Positions 31,512 through 42,480 of a DNA stretch of 64,000 bases are shown piece by piece (within the stretch, counting starts at the first letter, position 1; the number at the start of each line of letters is the position of its first letter). The position numbers and the translations under genes are program-made. The notes beneath the pieces are model-generated. The model did not search any database, had not been told where the DNA came from, and was given only the letters and a program-made list of their open reading frames with translations. The stretch lies in the NCBI GenBank assembly GCA_013176395.1, contig JABMLP010000008.1, positions 372,001-436,000 of the forward strand, read 5' to 3'. The DNA is from Venturia oleaginea (Eukaryota; Ascomycota; Dothideomycetes; Venturiales; Venturiaceae).

Positions 31512-32300
31512 TACAAGATTCAGAGGCCAGTATAACCGCCGGAAAATCAACGACATCGATGTTGATTCAGTAGATTTAAAGTGCAAAGGGTACCCTGATA
31601 CACAAAAGCAACTGTGTGGTCGCAAATTAGCATCACACTCCAGACACAAGCACAAGTACAAGCGTATATACATTTCCTTTTCATTACCTTCATGACAACT
31701 CCAGAGACCCAACCAGCCAGTGCCATGACACATTCGGATCGCAGGCAAAGAGTAAGCCCATCATCATGACTCCGGTGGTATTCCATACTGGCCAAGTCAA
31801 GTCAAGTGAATTACCGTCATGCCAGCCGTATTACATTGCAGCTCCAGTGAGGGCAGAAATCGTTGTGCAGCTCGAATCGAGCGCAACAAAGTGAAAACCC
31901 ATTTGCAACTCAAATGTAGCGCAAGAAAGTAAGAATCCCACTGATTAGCAACTCCCAGGGAGTGCAGGAAAACCATCGACCACTGGGCGGCATACCTACC
32001 CAGTAAGACAAACGCCGTCACCATCATTTTGCCGTCACTGTAAAGACTATATTACATATTAAGGAAAGTTAAGCTAGTATCGCTCATCAAGGGCGTGAGT
32101 AATTGGGTATATTATGCTTTTGAATGTGTGAAGTCTTGAAAATAGTAGAACCATCAAACTCCGGGCGACATAATTGAAATTTTCGGGTCGTCATAGACCT
32201 TTCAGCTTCTGCGATTGTTAAGAGGATAACTTTCAAGAAGCGTTGTGTTGTTCGGGTTGGAGCGAGGTGAAAGGATGTTCTGTGTCTGTCCGGCGCCACC
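31512..32300. other. intergenic region
   Basis: 789 bp between the Tc1 element and the end of the next gene. It has a short CAAGTCAAGTCAAGT microrepeat near 31794 and no supported gene. Confidence 0.45.
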
Positions 32301-33664
32301 TCACAATCCGTCAAACAGCTTGGAGGCGTCGTTCTCTTTCGAGGCGTTGGTGGCTTTGGTGATACCGCTGCCAGCCAATAGCTTCTTGAGGCTACTCGCC
32401 CCGGACTTGAGTATGTTGATTTCCTTTTGAGAGTGACTGTGCATATCGGTGAGCTGTTTGACAAGGCGATTGAGGTCGTCCAGACGGTCTTTGAGCTCCT
32501 TGAACTCAGACCAGCTAACGTAGTCGGCGTGAACGGAAGGGGAGGATAGTGGAGGTCTGGCGGCAGAATAATGAGCTGGCAAAGCGGGAGCTGGGTATGG
32601 CACATCACCGACAGGACCATAAGTAATTGGCAAGCTGCTGCCGTTGAGAAGAAGGTCCAGTCTCTCTTTGTAATGGATCTCGCGTACTTTGGAAGGGTCA
32701 CGCTTTGCGTCGTCTTCGGCAAGATTTGACAGACGACTCAATCCACGAGCAAGATCTTGAAGTATGTTTTCAGCCCAATCAGAATGCTCGCGAACGCCGG
32801 CTAGGGTTTCTTGGGGCTCCTGGGGCTGTTCTTGTTCTTCCACCGTCGAAAGTGGACTGGGGAGGTTTGGCTTCGATGAGCTGCCCGAGTTGAATCGTCG
32901 ATGAGACGCCATCATCAATGGTTCGGAAACGACTGTTTAAGTGTTAGTGAATATTGTTCCAATGAGGTAAAAGTGATGCGCAGTTTTTGCGACGCAAATA
33001 ATAGGCGCCTGAGCTAGCACACCTTATGACCATTGTAGTGAAACTTCATTCAAACGGCCTACTACACGTACGCGATCAATATTTTGCGTCGATTGATGAG
33101 TGATTGATTGTGGAACAAGATTGCGCGCGCGAAGTCAATGTTGTGGTGCAAGGAGTACTCACTACTGTCGCCAGCAGTGGAGCTTGGTGGAGAGTTAAAG
33201 CAGCTAGCTGCAGCAGGAGGTAGAACCTCTAATTGCTCATGGAGCTGTGGGAGGTTGAGGACGGTTGGATGGAGGTTGGCCCGATCGCTTCTTGGGCTCG
33301 AGCTCGCCGAAGCGGCGTAGCGACTGGTCTTGGGTGTGTTCTCAGGAACAGGACTGGGGCCCTCGAAGAACTTGCCGGGATTTTCTTCGTATATTTTCTC
33401 CAATTGCTCAAGGAGACCTGTTGGATTAGAGTGTTTGCCAAGGCTGCCGATGCTGTCAGAGCGGACGCGATGGGTAATGGTGCGTCTCCGAGAGCGGTAT
33501 GCGAACTCTGCTGGCGCAGATGAATCTGGAACATCGAAGTGAGGAGTAGCTGGCGCGATGGAATTGGGCGGCGGCGGCGGCGGCGGTTGCTCGTCAGTGG
33601 ACGTGGTGGAGCCTGCTGACGATTGCGGTGACGAGGGCGGAGAGTGTGAGGACGGATATAGCAT
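32301..33664 (-). CDS. hypothetical Pro/Ser-rich protein with C-terminal coiled coil
   Basis: I model one gene from two long frames: exon 1 33664..33163 and exon 2 32932..32301, giving 377 residues. The intron (230 bp) has a GTGAGT donor and a TTAAACAG acceptor and joins the frames exactly (GDS-IVSEPLMMASHRR). I recognise no domain. The N-terminal half is rich in Pro and Ser with a seven-Pro run and an RSRRRTITHRVRSDSIGSLG segment that looks like a phosphorylation or 14-3-3-type site. The C-terminal half has a heptad-like region (WSEFKELKDRLDDLNRLVKQ, then HSQKEINILKSG), probably a coiled coil. Alternatively these are two genes: exon 2 has its own ATG at 32915, and a Met upstream of 33664 is also in frame. 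Confidence 0.6.
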
Positions 33665-34205
33665 TTTGACGATGCTGTAATTATGTTTGGGCTGTGGGAA
33701 GAATGCAATTGACTGAGTGGATGGGGAGAAGCTTGCAGAAAGGAGAAAATTGTAAGTTGTTGGTGAGGGCGATGTCTTGTAGGTAGTTGTGAACGCTAGA
33801 GGGATGGAATCAACTCGGGGAGTTACGGCCAAACCCGACGCGAGTTCCTTTTATATGCGCACCTGATGACTAGCGATGCGCGTGTAGCAGAAGTCAAGGA
33901 AACCTATAGTTGATTAGATACGCAGATTCGCGCAAAGGAGGGGAAAGATATAGGAGATACGAAAGAAGCACGTGAAAGAGCGCAATGTTCCGGCTATACA
34001 GATGCACTCAGGCTCTGGCGCAACAGAGTCATAAATGCAGGAACACAAAAAGCATGCAGAGTTTCGTTCGCAAATCATTCTGTTTGCGATTGCTATTTGT
34101 TGCTGGAAGAGAAGAATACAAACAATGAACAGCGGATAGGGGCAGTCAGGCTCTTTGTCTATGAACGTCTTCAAATACGCCACCTAACAACCTCGTGCAG
34201 TGGAT
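33665..34205. other. intergenic region
   Basis: Upstream flank of the hypothetical gene. Nothing recognised. Confidence 0.4.
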
Positions 34206-34421
34206 TCAGGCACTTGGATTCAGTCTTTGACCATCTGCTGTTTCTGGTCTTCTCCATGCACTTCGCCGCTGGAACAATACCGAGATGAGCGAGGGCAGGT
34301 CTCCAATTGCATCGATGAACACGAAGATGAACGATATACCTCTCACTGTACCGTGTACCCAGATATCGTAGTAGTGTCTGAGCACGGCAGCTGCGAGTAG
34401 AATTGCTGATAGAATGGCCAT
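34206..34421 (-). pseudogene. relic of a PQ-loop-type membrane protein
   Basis: This short frame encodes two hydrophobic segments around LRHYYDIWVHGTVRGISFIF and VFIDAIGDLPSLISVLFQ. They resemble the PQ-loop pattern of small fungal membrane proteins (PQYYEI, a GIS motif, then a helix with D..GG/D). The reading frame degenerates right after, and no intact flanking exons could be assembled. It could be a fragment of a longer intron-rich gene that I fail to splice, but I favour a relic. Confidence 0.4.
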
Positions 34422-35009
34422 TACTGCCAGCGGCCGCGGCCAATCAACATGCCTCGACTTGGCAATACGAATGAGCGGTTAGAGGTGAATCAGTATCGAG
34501 GTCACTGCAAAAGTGTAGAGATCAGATGCCTCCTGAACGGACCAACAAACCTGGTATAGAAGTCAGTATTTGAATACTTGTACATCGGGTGCGAGATTTC
34601 GTATACAGCTCCGAGGGTGCCAAGAACATTCGCAGCAACAGGCACGTCCATGCATCAAGGGACGGTTAACGAACTTCTGCGACATCTGAAAGAGGAGACG
34701 GGCAATCAATTGGGTTCCTCAGGTGATGGTTGGTTCGAATTGGTATTGAGGTTGCACCGTTGCACAAGAATGTTCTTCACAGTTCACACGAGGCCACGGA
34801 GCCATGAGCTTCCCGCACCGCACGGACTATGAATCTGAACTTGCTTTGACTTTCCACCAATTTCATTATATATAAAAAGAACACATAACCAAGAACCCAT
34901 TGAGGTCTTTATTCAACAGCTCTGACAACCTCCACCACGCCAATTCCTCCTCCTTCATCATCCTCCTTCATCTTCCACGCATAGAATCAAGCCGCCCTCG
35001 TCTGCGACC
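34422..35009. other. intergenic region
   Basis: It may hold further decayed parts of the PQ-loop relic on the - strand and then the BFR1 promoter: TATATATAAAA near 34866-34876 is a good TATA candidate, followed by a pyrimidine-rich leader. Confidence 0.45.
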
Positions 35010-36648
35010 ATGGCCGAAGTCGCAAAACCCTCCACGGCACCCGTTGCTGAATCGGCCAAACCTAAGGCTCATGTCGAGAAGCCCGAGAAGCCCGATGAAG
35101 AAGAGTACAGAAAGGGTCTCGCCAAATTAGAAAAGGAGCACAAGGCAAAGCAAGATGCATACGTGAGTCGCCCCACACCGCACCCAAATTCGTAGACGTT
35201 GAAGCTAAAATCATACAGAATGCAATCAAGGCAAAGCTCGAGGTTGGAAAGCCCAAAGAAGGGTCACCCACCGCCGAGAGACAAAAAGAGCTCCGGGCCC
35301 AACTGGCCACTATTCGCAAATCGCAAGCTGGAAGTAAAGAGTCGCGGCAAGGTACAATGGACAAGATCAAGCGTTTGGACGAACAATTGAAGTCGAGAAT
35401 CACCGAGCAGAAGAATGCTCGGGGAAAGTTGGCGTACAAATCTGTGGAAGACGTTGATCGCGCGATTGCGCAACTCCAAAAGCAAGTGGATTCGGGAACG
35501 ATGAAGATTGTGGACGAGAAGAAGGCATTGAGCGAAATTTCCCAGCTGACTCGCCAGAAGAAGAGCTTTGGCGGCATCGACGATGCTGAGAAAGGTATCG
35601 CCGATGTCAAGGCACAGATTGCCGAGCTCAAGAAGACCATGGACGACCCAGAGGCTAGAGCAATGAGTGAGAAGTACAACGCGATCCAGAAAGAGCTCGA
35701 CGAGATCAAAGCGGAACAGGACGTTGTGTACAAGAGTATCAACCAGCTCCGAGACCAGCGCACGAAGCTCCAGAACGAACAACAGGAGGCATGGCAAGCA
35801 CTCAAGGCGCACAAGGACGACTTCTTTGCGCGTAAGCGTGCAGCTAGGGAGTATGAGAACAAGGCGTATCAAATCAGGAGAGAGAAGCAGGCAGCCGAGC
35901 AGCAGGCATACCTGGCTGGCAAGCGAAAGGCCAATGCAGAGCAGAAGCTCGAGGAGGCTAGCGCACCCGCTTTTCAGGATGAAATTCTTACTGCTCAAGG
36001 CCTCATCCGGTACTTTGACCCATCTGCCGTCGATGCGAAAGAAGTTGCTGCTCCATCGAAATTCGCTGCTACCTCTGGACGTACCGTGAACGATGAAGCT
36101 TTTAAGGGCATGAAGGCCGTCAAGAAGGACGAGCAAGAGGACTTCTTCATAGGCGGTGGTGGAAAGAAGAAGAAGGGCGGCAAGAAGGGTGCTGCCGCTG
36201 GCACTTCTACGCCTGCAGAGACTACGAGCAAATTCAACTTGAACCTCGGTGTTCTTGAAGACCTGGCTAAGGTTAAAGTTGATGCTCCATCCAGCCAAGC
36301 CGATGTCCCGAAGCTCGTCGAAGCCCTCAAAGAGAAAGTAAGCAAGTGGAAGGCGGACCAGGACAGGCAGACCAAGGAGGTGAGTTTTGGGCTGGTGAAA
36401 CACGTTAAGGAAATACTAATTCTGCATAGAACATTGCCAAGGCACAGAAGGAGATTGACCGTCTCGAGGCTGAGGAGGCCGCCCACGAGGGCGAACACGG
36501 ATCGCTCGACATTGCCAAGAAGCCTGCTGCAAAGAACGCCGGTCTCAATGGAAAGGTCTCAGCCGAGGCCGAACTCGCACAAGAGAAAGATGGTGTTGCT
36601 GACGCCACCGAAGACTTGGCCGCAGCCAAGATCGAGGACAACGAGTAA
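35010..36648 (+). CDS. BFR1: Bfr1-like mRNP / nuclear segregation protein
   Basis: Exons 35010..35162, 35219..36379 and 36430..36648 give 510 residues. It is almost wholly charged and helical: a Pro/Lys-rich start (MAEVAKPSTAPVAES), then long coiled coils with repeated Lys/Glu/Gln heptads (GTMDKIKRLDEQLKSRI, SVEDVDRAIAQLQKQVDSG, KSFGGIDDAEKGIADV). A Gly/Lys-rich basic patch (GGGGKKKKGGKKG) follows, and a short acidic end. DVDRAIAQLQKQVDSGTMKI and RQKKSFGGIDDAE are hallmark blocks of yeast Bfr1, a polysome- and ER-associated mRNP protein linked to chromosome segregation and secretion. An antisense frame of 379 codons exists but is an artefact of the biased codon composition. Confidence 0.9.
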
Positions 36649-37163
36649 ACACCCGACTGTCAGCTTGATATCGGGCTCCGCATTCGCATTACATGGTCAT
36701 TGATTGGGGTTGACGTTTGCACTATTTCTATTGGGCGGCCAGAGAATGATTTCACGGCCGGCTTTCTGCATTTTCGGTGGGCTCAACAAAAGTCACTTCT
36801 CAGGGATTCGATCTACTCCTATCTTGTTTTTATGGATTGAATGATGTTAACATGGTGGTTTGCAGCAAAGATAGAAATGTGCACGTATATCCTACCTTAC
36901 CTACCTTCTGGGGATGTATGAGTAGATGGACAGATGGATAGCGGGATAAGTTGATACTCCCCTTCGTCGCTTGTATATCATGAATCACGTGTAGAAAGCA
37001 GGATTGTTGTCGAATCATATCGCCTGGATGGCTGTACCATACCTCTCTATAGACAAGATCGGCAGCTGCCAAGTTATGATAATCCAGCGACAAAGGGGAG
37101 TACAACTGGGAAACAGTTCAATCTTTCCTGGCATACCATGTACTGTGTAATATACGGAGTATA
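36649..37163. other. intergenic region
   Basis: 3' flank of BFR1 up to transposon D, with a short TACCTTACCTACC microrepeat near 36890. Nothing else recognised. Confidence 0.45.
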
Positions 37164-37887
37164 ACGTATTCGATCACCCAACCCGTCAGATCACCCAACC
37201 GGTCAAAATTTGCCAAGACCCCAACTACTCTTCTTATTCTACTGTCTCAACAACGTAATGAGTTACTACTCCAACACGAAGGGAGAATTCAGCTTGCAAT
37301 CCAAGCTTTGAATACCGGCCAACTCCGAAGCCAACGGGCTGCTGCGAGCGCCTTCAACGTTAAACAACAAACCCTCTCCGATCGCGTCAGAGGAGTCCCA
37401 TTTATCCAGTTACTGCCCAGACAGGCTTTTCCCAGCTTGTCAAGGGCGCTGAATTGATGCTGCACCAAAACGCTCTACTTGTTGCGAGCAACCGCGAGCT
37501 TGAAGAGCAATTGGCAGTAATGACGAAGCGAAAATTGCGCAAAAGGAAGCGGATCCAGCAAGGTGGTACTATAGAGTATGGGACTGCAGCAGCGCAGGTA
37601 GCTGCAGAGGCGTCTGTAGCGCCTCAGGGATCGAAGAAGGCTCGTGGTAGTGGTGATCAAGAAACAGCCCGACCAACTCAACGGCGCTGTGGGAACTGCG
37701 GCGCAACTGGGCATAATGCGCGAACTTGTAAAAAAGATATCGAGATATCTTTTGAATCAGATAGCAGCACGACGGACTTAGAATCTATTGTTGATAGCGA
37801 TTAAATTGAAGAGTCGTAATATAAGATGGTCGTGCCAAGAAATTTTGACCGGTTGGGTGATCTGACGGGTTGGGTGATCGAATACGT
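37164..37887 (+). mobile_element. pogo/Fot1-type element D, internally deleted (non-autonomous)
   Basis: 724 bp, TA on both sides (37162-37163 and 37888-37889). The inverted repeats begin ACGTATTC and then have the 17-bp units GATCACCCAACCCGTCA and GATCACCCAACCGGTCA; the two ends are identical over about 48 bp. Compared with element A, about 1.1 kb is missing between the GVPFI codons (37405) and the VTAQ codons, joined at a CC shared by both edges. Intact ends and lost catalytic core make it a candidate for mobilisation in trans. Confidence 0.9.
37242..37804 (+). pseudogene. remnant transposase of element D
   Basis: The first about 55 codons (SQQRNELLLQHEGRIQLA onward) match the helix-turn-helix end of elements A and C, but the initiator is CTG instead of ATG. 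After the deletion junction the frame shifts and stops early. From 37454 an open frame carries the C-terminal region (LHQNALLVASNRELEEQLAV) and the zinc knuckle CGNCGATGHNARTC. The whole DDE core is absent. Confidence 0.8.
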
Positions 37888-38061
37888 TACTCGTATATTG
37901 AAGGCAAACATACTATGATATGCAAGCATCATCGCCCACCGAGAGCCCCCACGTTTCAGATATCCGGGTATTTGTGGAGATGATTTTGACGCTTTGTCGG
38001 GCGGAGCGGAAACGGACTATCTCCCATTATTGACCATAGAAGACGGATCCGGTGACTGGCA

Positions 38062-39229
38062 ATGGATTTAAACTACTCTGCCTATCAGCAGAACCAACAA
38101 TTACAACGGCCCCCAAACAACCTGAACAGATTCGGCAATGGGCCGTCGAAGGGCGGGCCCGCTGCTGCCACACTGCTCATGCAACAGAAAGAGCAGCTGC
38201 ATCAAGGTAATCGAGAGTCTAACGTTTTTTCTTTGTACTACACGAGACGAGGCCTACATATACAGCCTTGTTCCTCCCTATAACCGCCCTTGTTTGGTAC
38301 TACCACGTCGTTGTTGATTTTTCTGGGAGATTCAAGCTTACCAGTACCACCTCATCAGGACAACTCGGAGGCGCGTATTCACAAGCCACGCCCACCACGT
38401 CTTCACATCACCAGTTCACACATACACCTTCATCAACTACAATCACCCCGCCTGGAAATTTCGGCCCTTGTACAACCTCCATCAACAACTCACGCTCTCC
38501 TCCCCTCTCTGGCGGCTTACCTCAATCACAACATCCCTCCTACTCCAGCAACTCGTCGTTGGTGGCACAGACTATGACCTCGAATCCGCAATTAGGGGGT
38601 ATGCAGAGTCCCTCTAAACCCGCGAGTTCACAATTGCCCTCTGTGGAATCGACGAGTCGGGATCAGGAAAGGGTATCGCTTCTATTAGAGATCAATCAAG
38701 TGTTGTTACAGGAGATTATTACGTTGCAAGAGGCAGGGAAGGGAGGGGACATGCAGAGTCCAGCGAAGACGGGGGATGGGGTGAAGCCTGAGGAGGGGAG
38801 GAGTGTTGCTAGCCAGGAGTATGTTGAGTATGTTCTTCCCATTCCGATCCTAGTACTCAATAGCTTGGATCTATACTCGAGACCTCACCCACGGCCGTCT
38901 CGATGGAGGGATAGGACAACAGGAACCCCTTAACGCCTCAATTGAACCTCTACTAACACCCTCACAGCGGTATGCGACGCATGCAATCAAACCTAGCCTA
39001 CCTCGCCAACGTCGCCGAACGAGCAACTCGCCCTAATCAACCTCAAATGCCTTGGCCTCCCTTAATGGCCGTCCCCACCACCGGCCCCTCACAATTACCA
39101 GAAATGTATGTGAAGCTACAAAATATGTTTCCGGCGTGGAAGACGCATCAGGCGCAGCAAAAGGCTGCTGGTAGTGGTGGTGGCACTCTGAGCCCGGGCA
39201 GTGGTGTTGGGACACCTGGGGGTCAGTAA
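38062..39229 (+). CDS. SSXT/SS18-like protein (glutamine repeat protein-1 type)
   Basis: Exons 38062..38206, 38359..38827 and 38968..39229 give 291 residues. The N-terminus is rich in Gln, Asn, Ser, Thr and Pro. The conserved block is split by the second intron: LLLEINQVLLQEIITLQ, then YVDGMRRMQSNLAYLANVAER, which matches the SSXT (SS18) core of the form LxENNxLI...QxxxxRNLxYLAxIAD. Animal SS18 is a SWI/SNF subunit; fungal members are annotated as Grp1-like and presumed transcription cofactors in the nucleus. Donor choice at 38828 (second of two GTATGT copies) was decided by restoring YVDGMRRM. Intron 1 acceptor (38358) is inferred from phase and is the weakest junction. Confidence 0.8.
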
Positions 39230-40343
39230 GTTTGTCGGGGGAGGCGGAGGTGTAGTGAGGATTACGGGGCATCAGAAGTGCCAGTAAGAGAAGTGGAACT
39301 TTGAGCTGGGATCTCAACGTTCAGGGCATGGAATGGTTTTTTGTACATGATTTGTATGGATTAGCGTTGGGTTGTACTGAGCATGAGGGCGGTTATATTG
39401 ATTAGGTTCCTGGGCTGGAGTAGAAGGACAACGGCGGTTTTTGGTATATCGTTCTGTTTGGATATAAGAAGAAGAAGAAGAAGAAGAAGAAAAGAATTGG
39501 CGCGATTGGCGAAATAATGCTACCAAACACATTATCAAAAGCGTCCTTGATTCGTCTGACAGTCCTTGACGATGCGACCTTTCGACCAAGGGAACACGAA
39601 GAGCCAGGAAATATTGAGGTGCATACTTCTTTTCAGACACGAGAATTTTGAATCTGTTCTCCCTCGCAAGACCCGATATTCGTATCGTCGATATGGCTCT
39701 TTGACCTTTCTACTTCGTCACACAGAGATTTGCCAGAAATAATACAGGAAATGCGTACAATCTCCATGATCAATGTGCTAGGTAGATAGAAACCCTCCCG
39801 GCATTCGTCGTGCGTGAGGTGACTGCGGGTCTGAAGATTGGTTTTGGTGTCTGTATATTAGTATGAAAATGCGACATTTGGGTGAGCCTGTAGATGTACG
39901 TACAATGACCCAATTCTTTGAATTCGGAGAACTATAAGAAGGCTTTGATGATGAGTGATTGGTAGGGAGTATCAAATGCCTTATGTACTATGGATTTGGA
40001 TACAGTTAAGTCTTGAACATCGACGGGGTCGAATGGAAATTTGGCGGAGTTGATATAGTATGCATGGGTTGTTTGCGTTTACTCTTTACTAAGGGAAATG
40101 CTGTCGTCTTTGTTATGAATGGGTTTCTTTTTCTCTGATAGTCCTTAAACTTTGGTGGTGGTTGGCTGTGCTATGTTAGTGAGTTGTCTGTGAGGGATTG
40201 TATGGATTGTTTAGGATGATGACCACCACCGAATTTGAGTCTAAAGTAGAGGATCATCCGAATTCATATACTCTGTGGTGAGGATGAAGACATCATTTGC
40301 ATCCCATCGAATTCGTTCTATATACTACATGGTTGGATTTAGT
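39230..40343. other. intergenic region with AAG microsatellite
   Basis: 1.1 kb between convergent genes. An uninterrupted AAG repeat of about nine units lies at 39466..39491. No supported gene. Confidence 0.5.
39466..39491 (+). repeat. AAG trinucleotide microsatellite
   Basis: About nine consecutive AAG triplets in the 3' flank of the SSXT-like gene. Confidence 0.9.
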
Positions 40344-41691
40344 TTATGAACTAATATGACAGTAGTTACTTATATCTTCCGTCTTCGCCCCCTCAGCTTT
40401 CCGCCCAGTGTCAGCAAGTCTGAACCTCATCGGACACCCAATCAATCCAATCTCAGGTAACCTCGCATATTCACACTCGCCCTCGACATCGAAGTCTGTC
40501 GTCTTCCTCAAAAGCACCTCCAAATACTTCTTCAATGCCAATCTGGCCAATGGCATCCCAGCACACCGATGCTTTCCTTTTCCAAACCCCAAATGCGTGG
40601 AAATATTCTCCCGATCCATGATGAATTCTTCTGGATTGGGGAATTGAGATGGGTCGCGATTTGCTGCCGCGTATGTGAGCGTTAATGGTTCATCGGCGGG
40701 AACATCGACACCTTGGAAGGATACGGGACAGACCGCTGTTCGAGCGAAACCGCGATATGGAGTGTAGAGTCTGATGAATTCTTCGATTGCGCTGGGAAGG
40801 AGGGACGGGTCGTTTCGAAGTTTGTTCTGGAGATCTTTGTGGATTGATAGATGACGAGTTATAGCGCCCATGATTAGAGAGGGAGCTATCATAGCGACGA
40901 TGAGAGCTTGACGGACGGCACCAATGAGGTGAAACTCATCTAATGGGTTTCCCTCTGAATCTTTCTCTAGGAGCAGGGAGGATGCGGGATCTTCTTCTGG
41001 ATCGCGAAGAGTTTGGCGACGGTCTGCCATTACGTCCCTCGCAATTACGTAGAAGCCGTCCGAAGCCTTTTTGACGGCTTCCCAGTCTCCAGTTCTCCAG
41101 GATTGGACGAAGGGGTAGACGTTGTCCTCCAAGTGCTTCGCACCCTCATCAGAGAGATTGAGCCATTCCTTCTCAATGCCTGCGCAATACTTCCCGCCGA
41201 AGTCACCGCAAATGTCGCCGTGGCCCTTATCTAGAAGCTTTTGGAGTTGGTGCTTGGCATGCTGCTCGAGCAGGGGTTCTAGACGTTTCATGCGGGAAGC
41301 TTTGAGGGTGCGGTCGAGGGCGGTTCGATAGGGCGTGTGTTGTTTTCCATCGAACTTAAGAGGAGGTCGACGGATGCCTCTAGGATCAGAGGGAACGATG
41401 GCACATTTACTAGAGATAAAAGTATCGGAGTCTCCGGCAGCGGTTTTGATGTCTTCATATCTGAATACGCATTAGAAGGTTGATATGGTCGGAAGAAAAC
41501 AATTGGTACTTTGTCAACATCCAGTAGCCATGTCCGCCTCCTTCAGTGAGATGAACGTCTACTTTAGCAACCGGACAGGCTGAGCGAAGAAAGTTCCATT
41601 CTTTGTAGATCTTGTCAGGGTCATTGCTCATGACGGCCTCGGACTCATTGATGTTCCATCTTTGGGGTAGTTGGACTGCTGCGGTGGCCAT
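40344..41691 (-). CDS. cytochrome P450, soluble bacterial-like type with atypical I helix
   Basis: Exons 41691..41510 and 41460..40344 give 432 residues, short for a fungal P450 and without the usual N-terminal membrane anchor. Visible motifs: EEFIRLYTPYRGFAR (ExxR of the K helix) and HLGFGKGKHRCAGMPLARLAL with the heme-ligand Cys near the C-terminus. Size and lack of anchor recall the soluble class typified by bacterial P450s and fungal P450nor (CYP55). Where most P450s have an acid-alcohol pair in the I helix (AGxxT), this one reads LIVAMIAPSLIMGA, with no Thr and no Asp/Glu. Such loss is seen in P450s that do not need normal O2 activation, so the reaction may not be a classical hydroxylation. 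The substrate is unknown. It diverges from MAD1 across 789 bp. Confidence 0.9.
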
Positions 41692-42480
41692 TTTTGTCAA
41701 TTGTTACTCTAAAAGTCTGGTCGAGATGTGGTGTTTCTGCCTCTTCTTAAGAAACGTTCCAACGTAAGATACGTATAGGCTCGTAACTCGTTCTCGTTCA
41801 AGGAAGCGACCACGGTCCAAGGCTTTCTACATGAAAACCACGATCCTTTGAAAGAACATCTCAAGCGTTGTTGAAGAGCGATGGCTCTTTTCCACTATTT
41901 TCTGATCTTCAAAGGCATACGATCCATCAAGCTTTCCAACGAAGCTTGAAGATGTTGTTCCATGCTATTGAATTGTTTCCAGTCTTAATGTCGGTCCAGA
42001 CAATCAGTGAACTCTCTATGACTTGAAAAAAAAACCGCTTTACAATGGGTCATGTCATCTATAATAATCTCTGGTTTATGTTGTTGCTAGGAGAGGACTC
42101 CAACTGTCTATGGCCGCATTCGGACCCTCATGTCATCCTTTTACGCGTGAAGCTCGCGTCCTCCCGGATGTAACGAATCTACAAAATTATAACAAAGACT
42201 GGAGCTATAGCGCTATTTATCTATTCCACGGTCAATTTTCTAGTCAGACAAATCCGACACAGACTCTTACTGAACCTGGTTCGATCGCTGTTCTTTGCGA
42301 TTTCATTCAGTTCAACATCGCCTACAATCCACCGTATCAAACAATAGGTACGTGTGAGGACTGAGCTCTTTGCTCTATACCTGCATCCGGCAAGCGAGTA
42401 TCGACGCGAGAGCACGGCGAGCAAGACGACGCGAAAGACACGAGGGAGAACTCCATGAGCGTCACGAGATATAACCAGCC
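41692..42480. promoter_or_regulatory. divergent promoter region (P450 / MAD1)
   Basis: 789 bp between divergent starts. No specific regulatory motif is recognised, and short open frames are without support. Confidence 0.45.

Noticed and set aside
35264..36403. 379-codon antisense frame opposite BFR1
   Set aside because: It arises from the Lys/Glu-rich codon bias of the coiled-coil gene, and the translation is Leu/Ser-rich without motifs.
42280..42300. GGTTCGATC resembling a tRNA B box
   Set aside because: No matching A box or cloverleaf arms could be placed around it; the same holds for other GGTTCGA-like words in the window.
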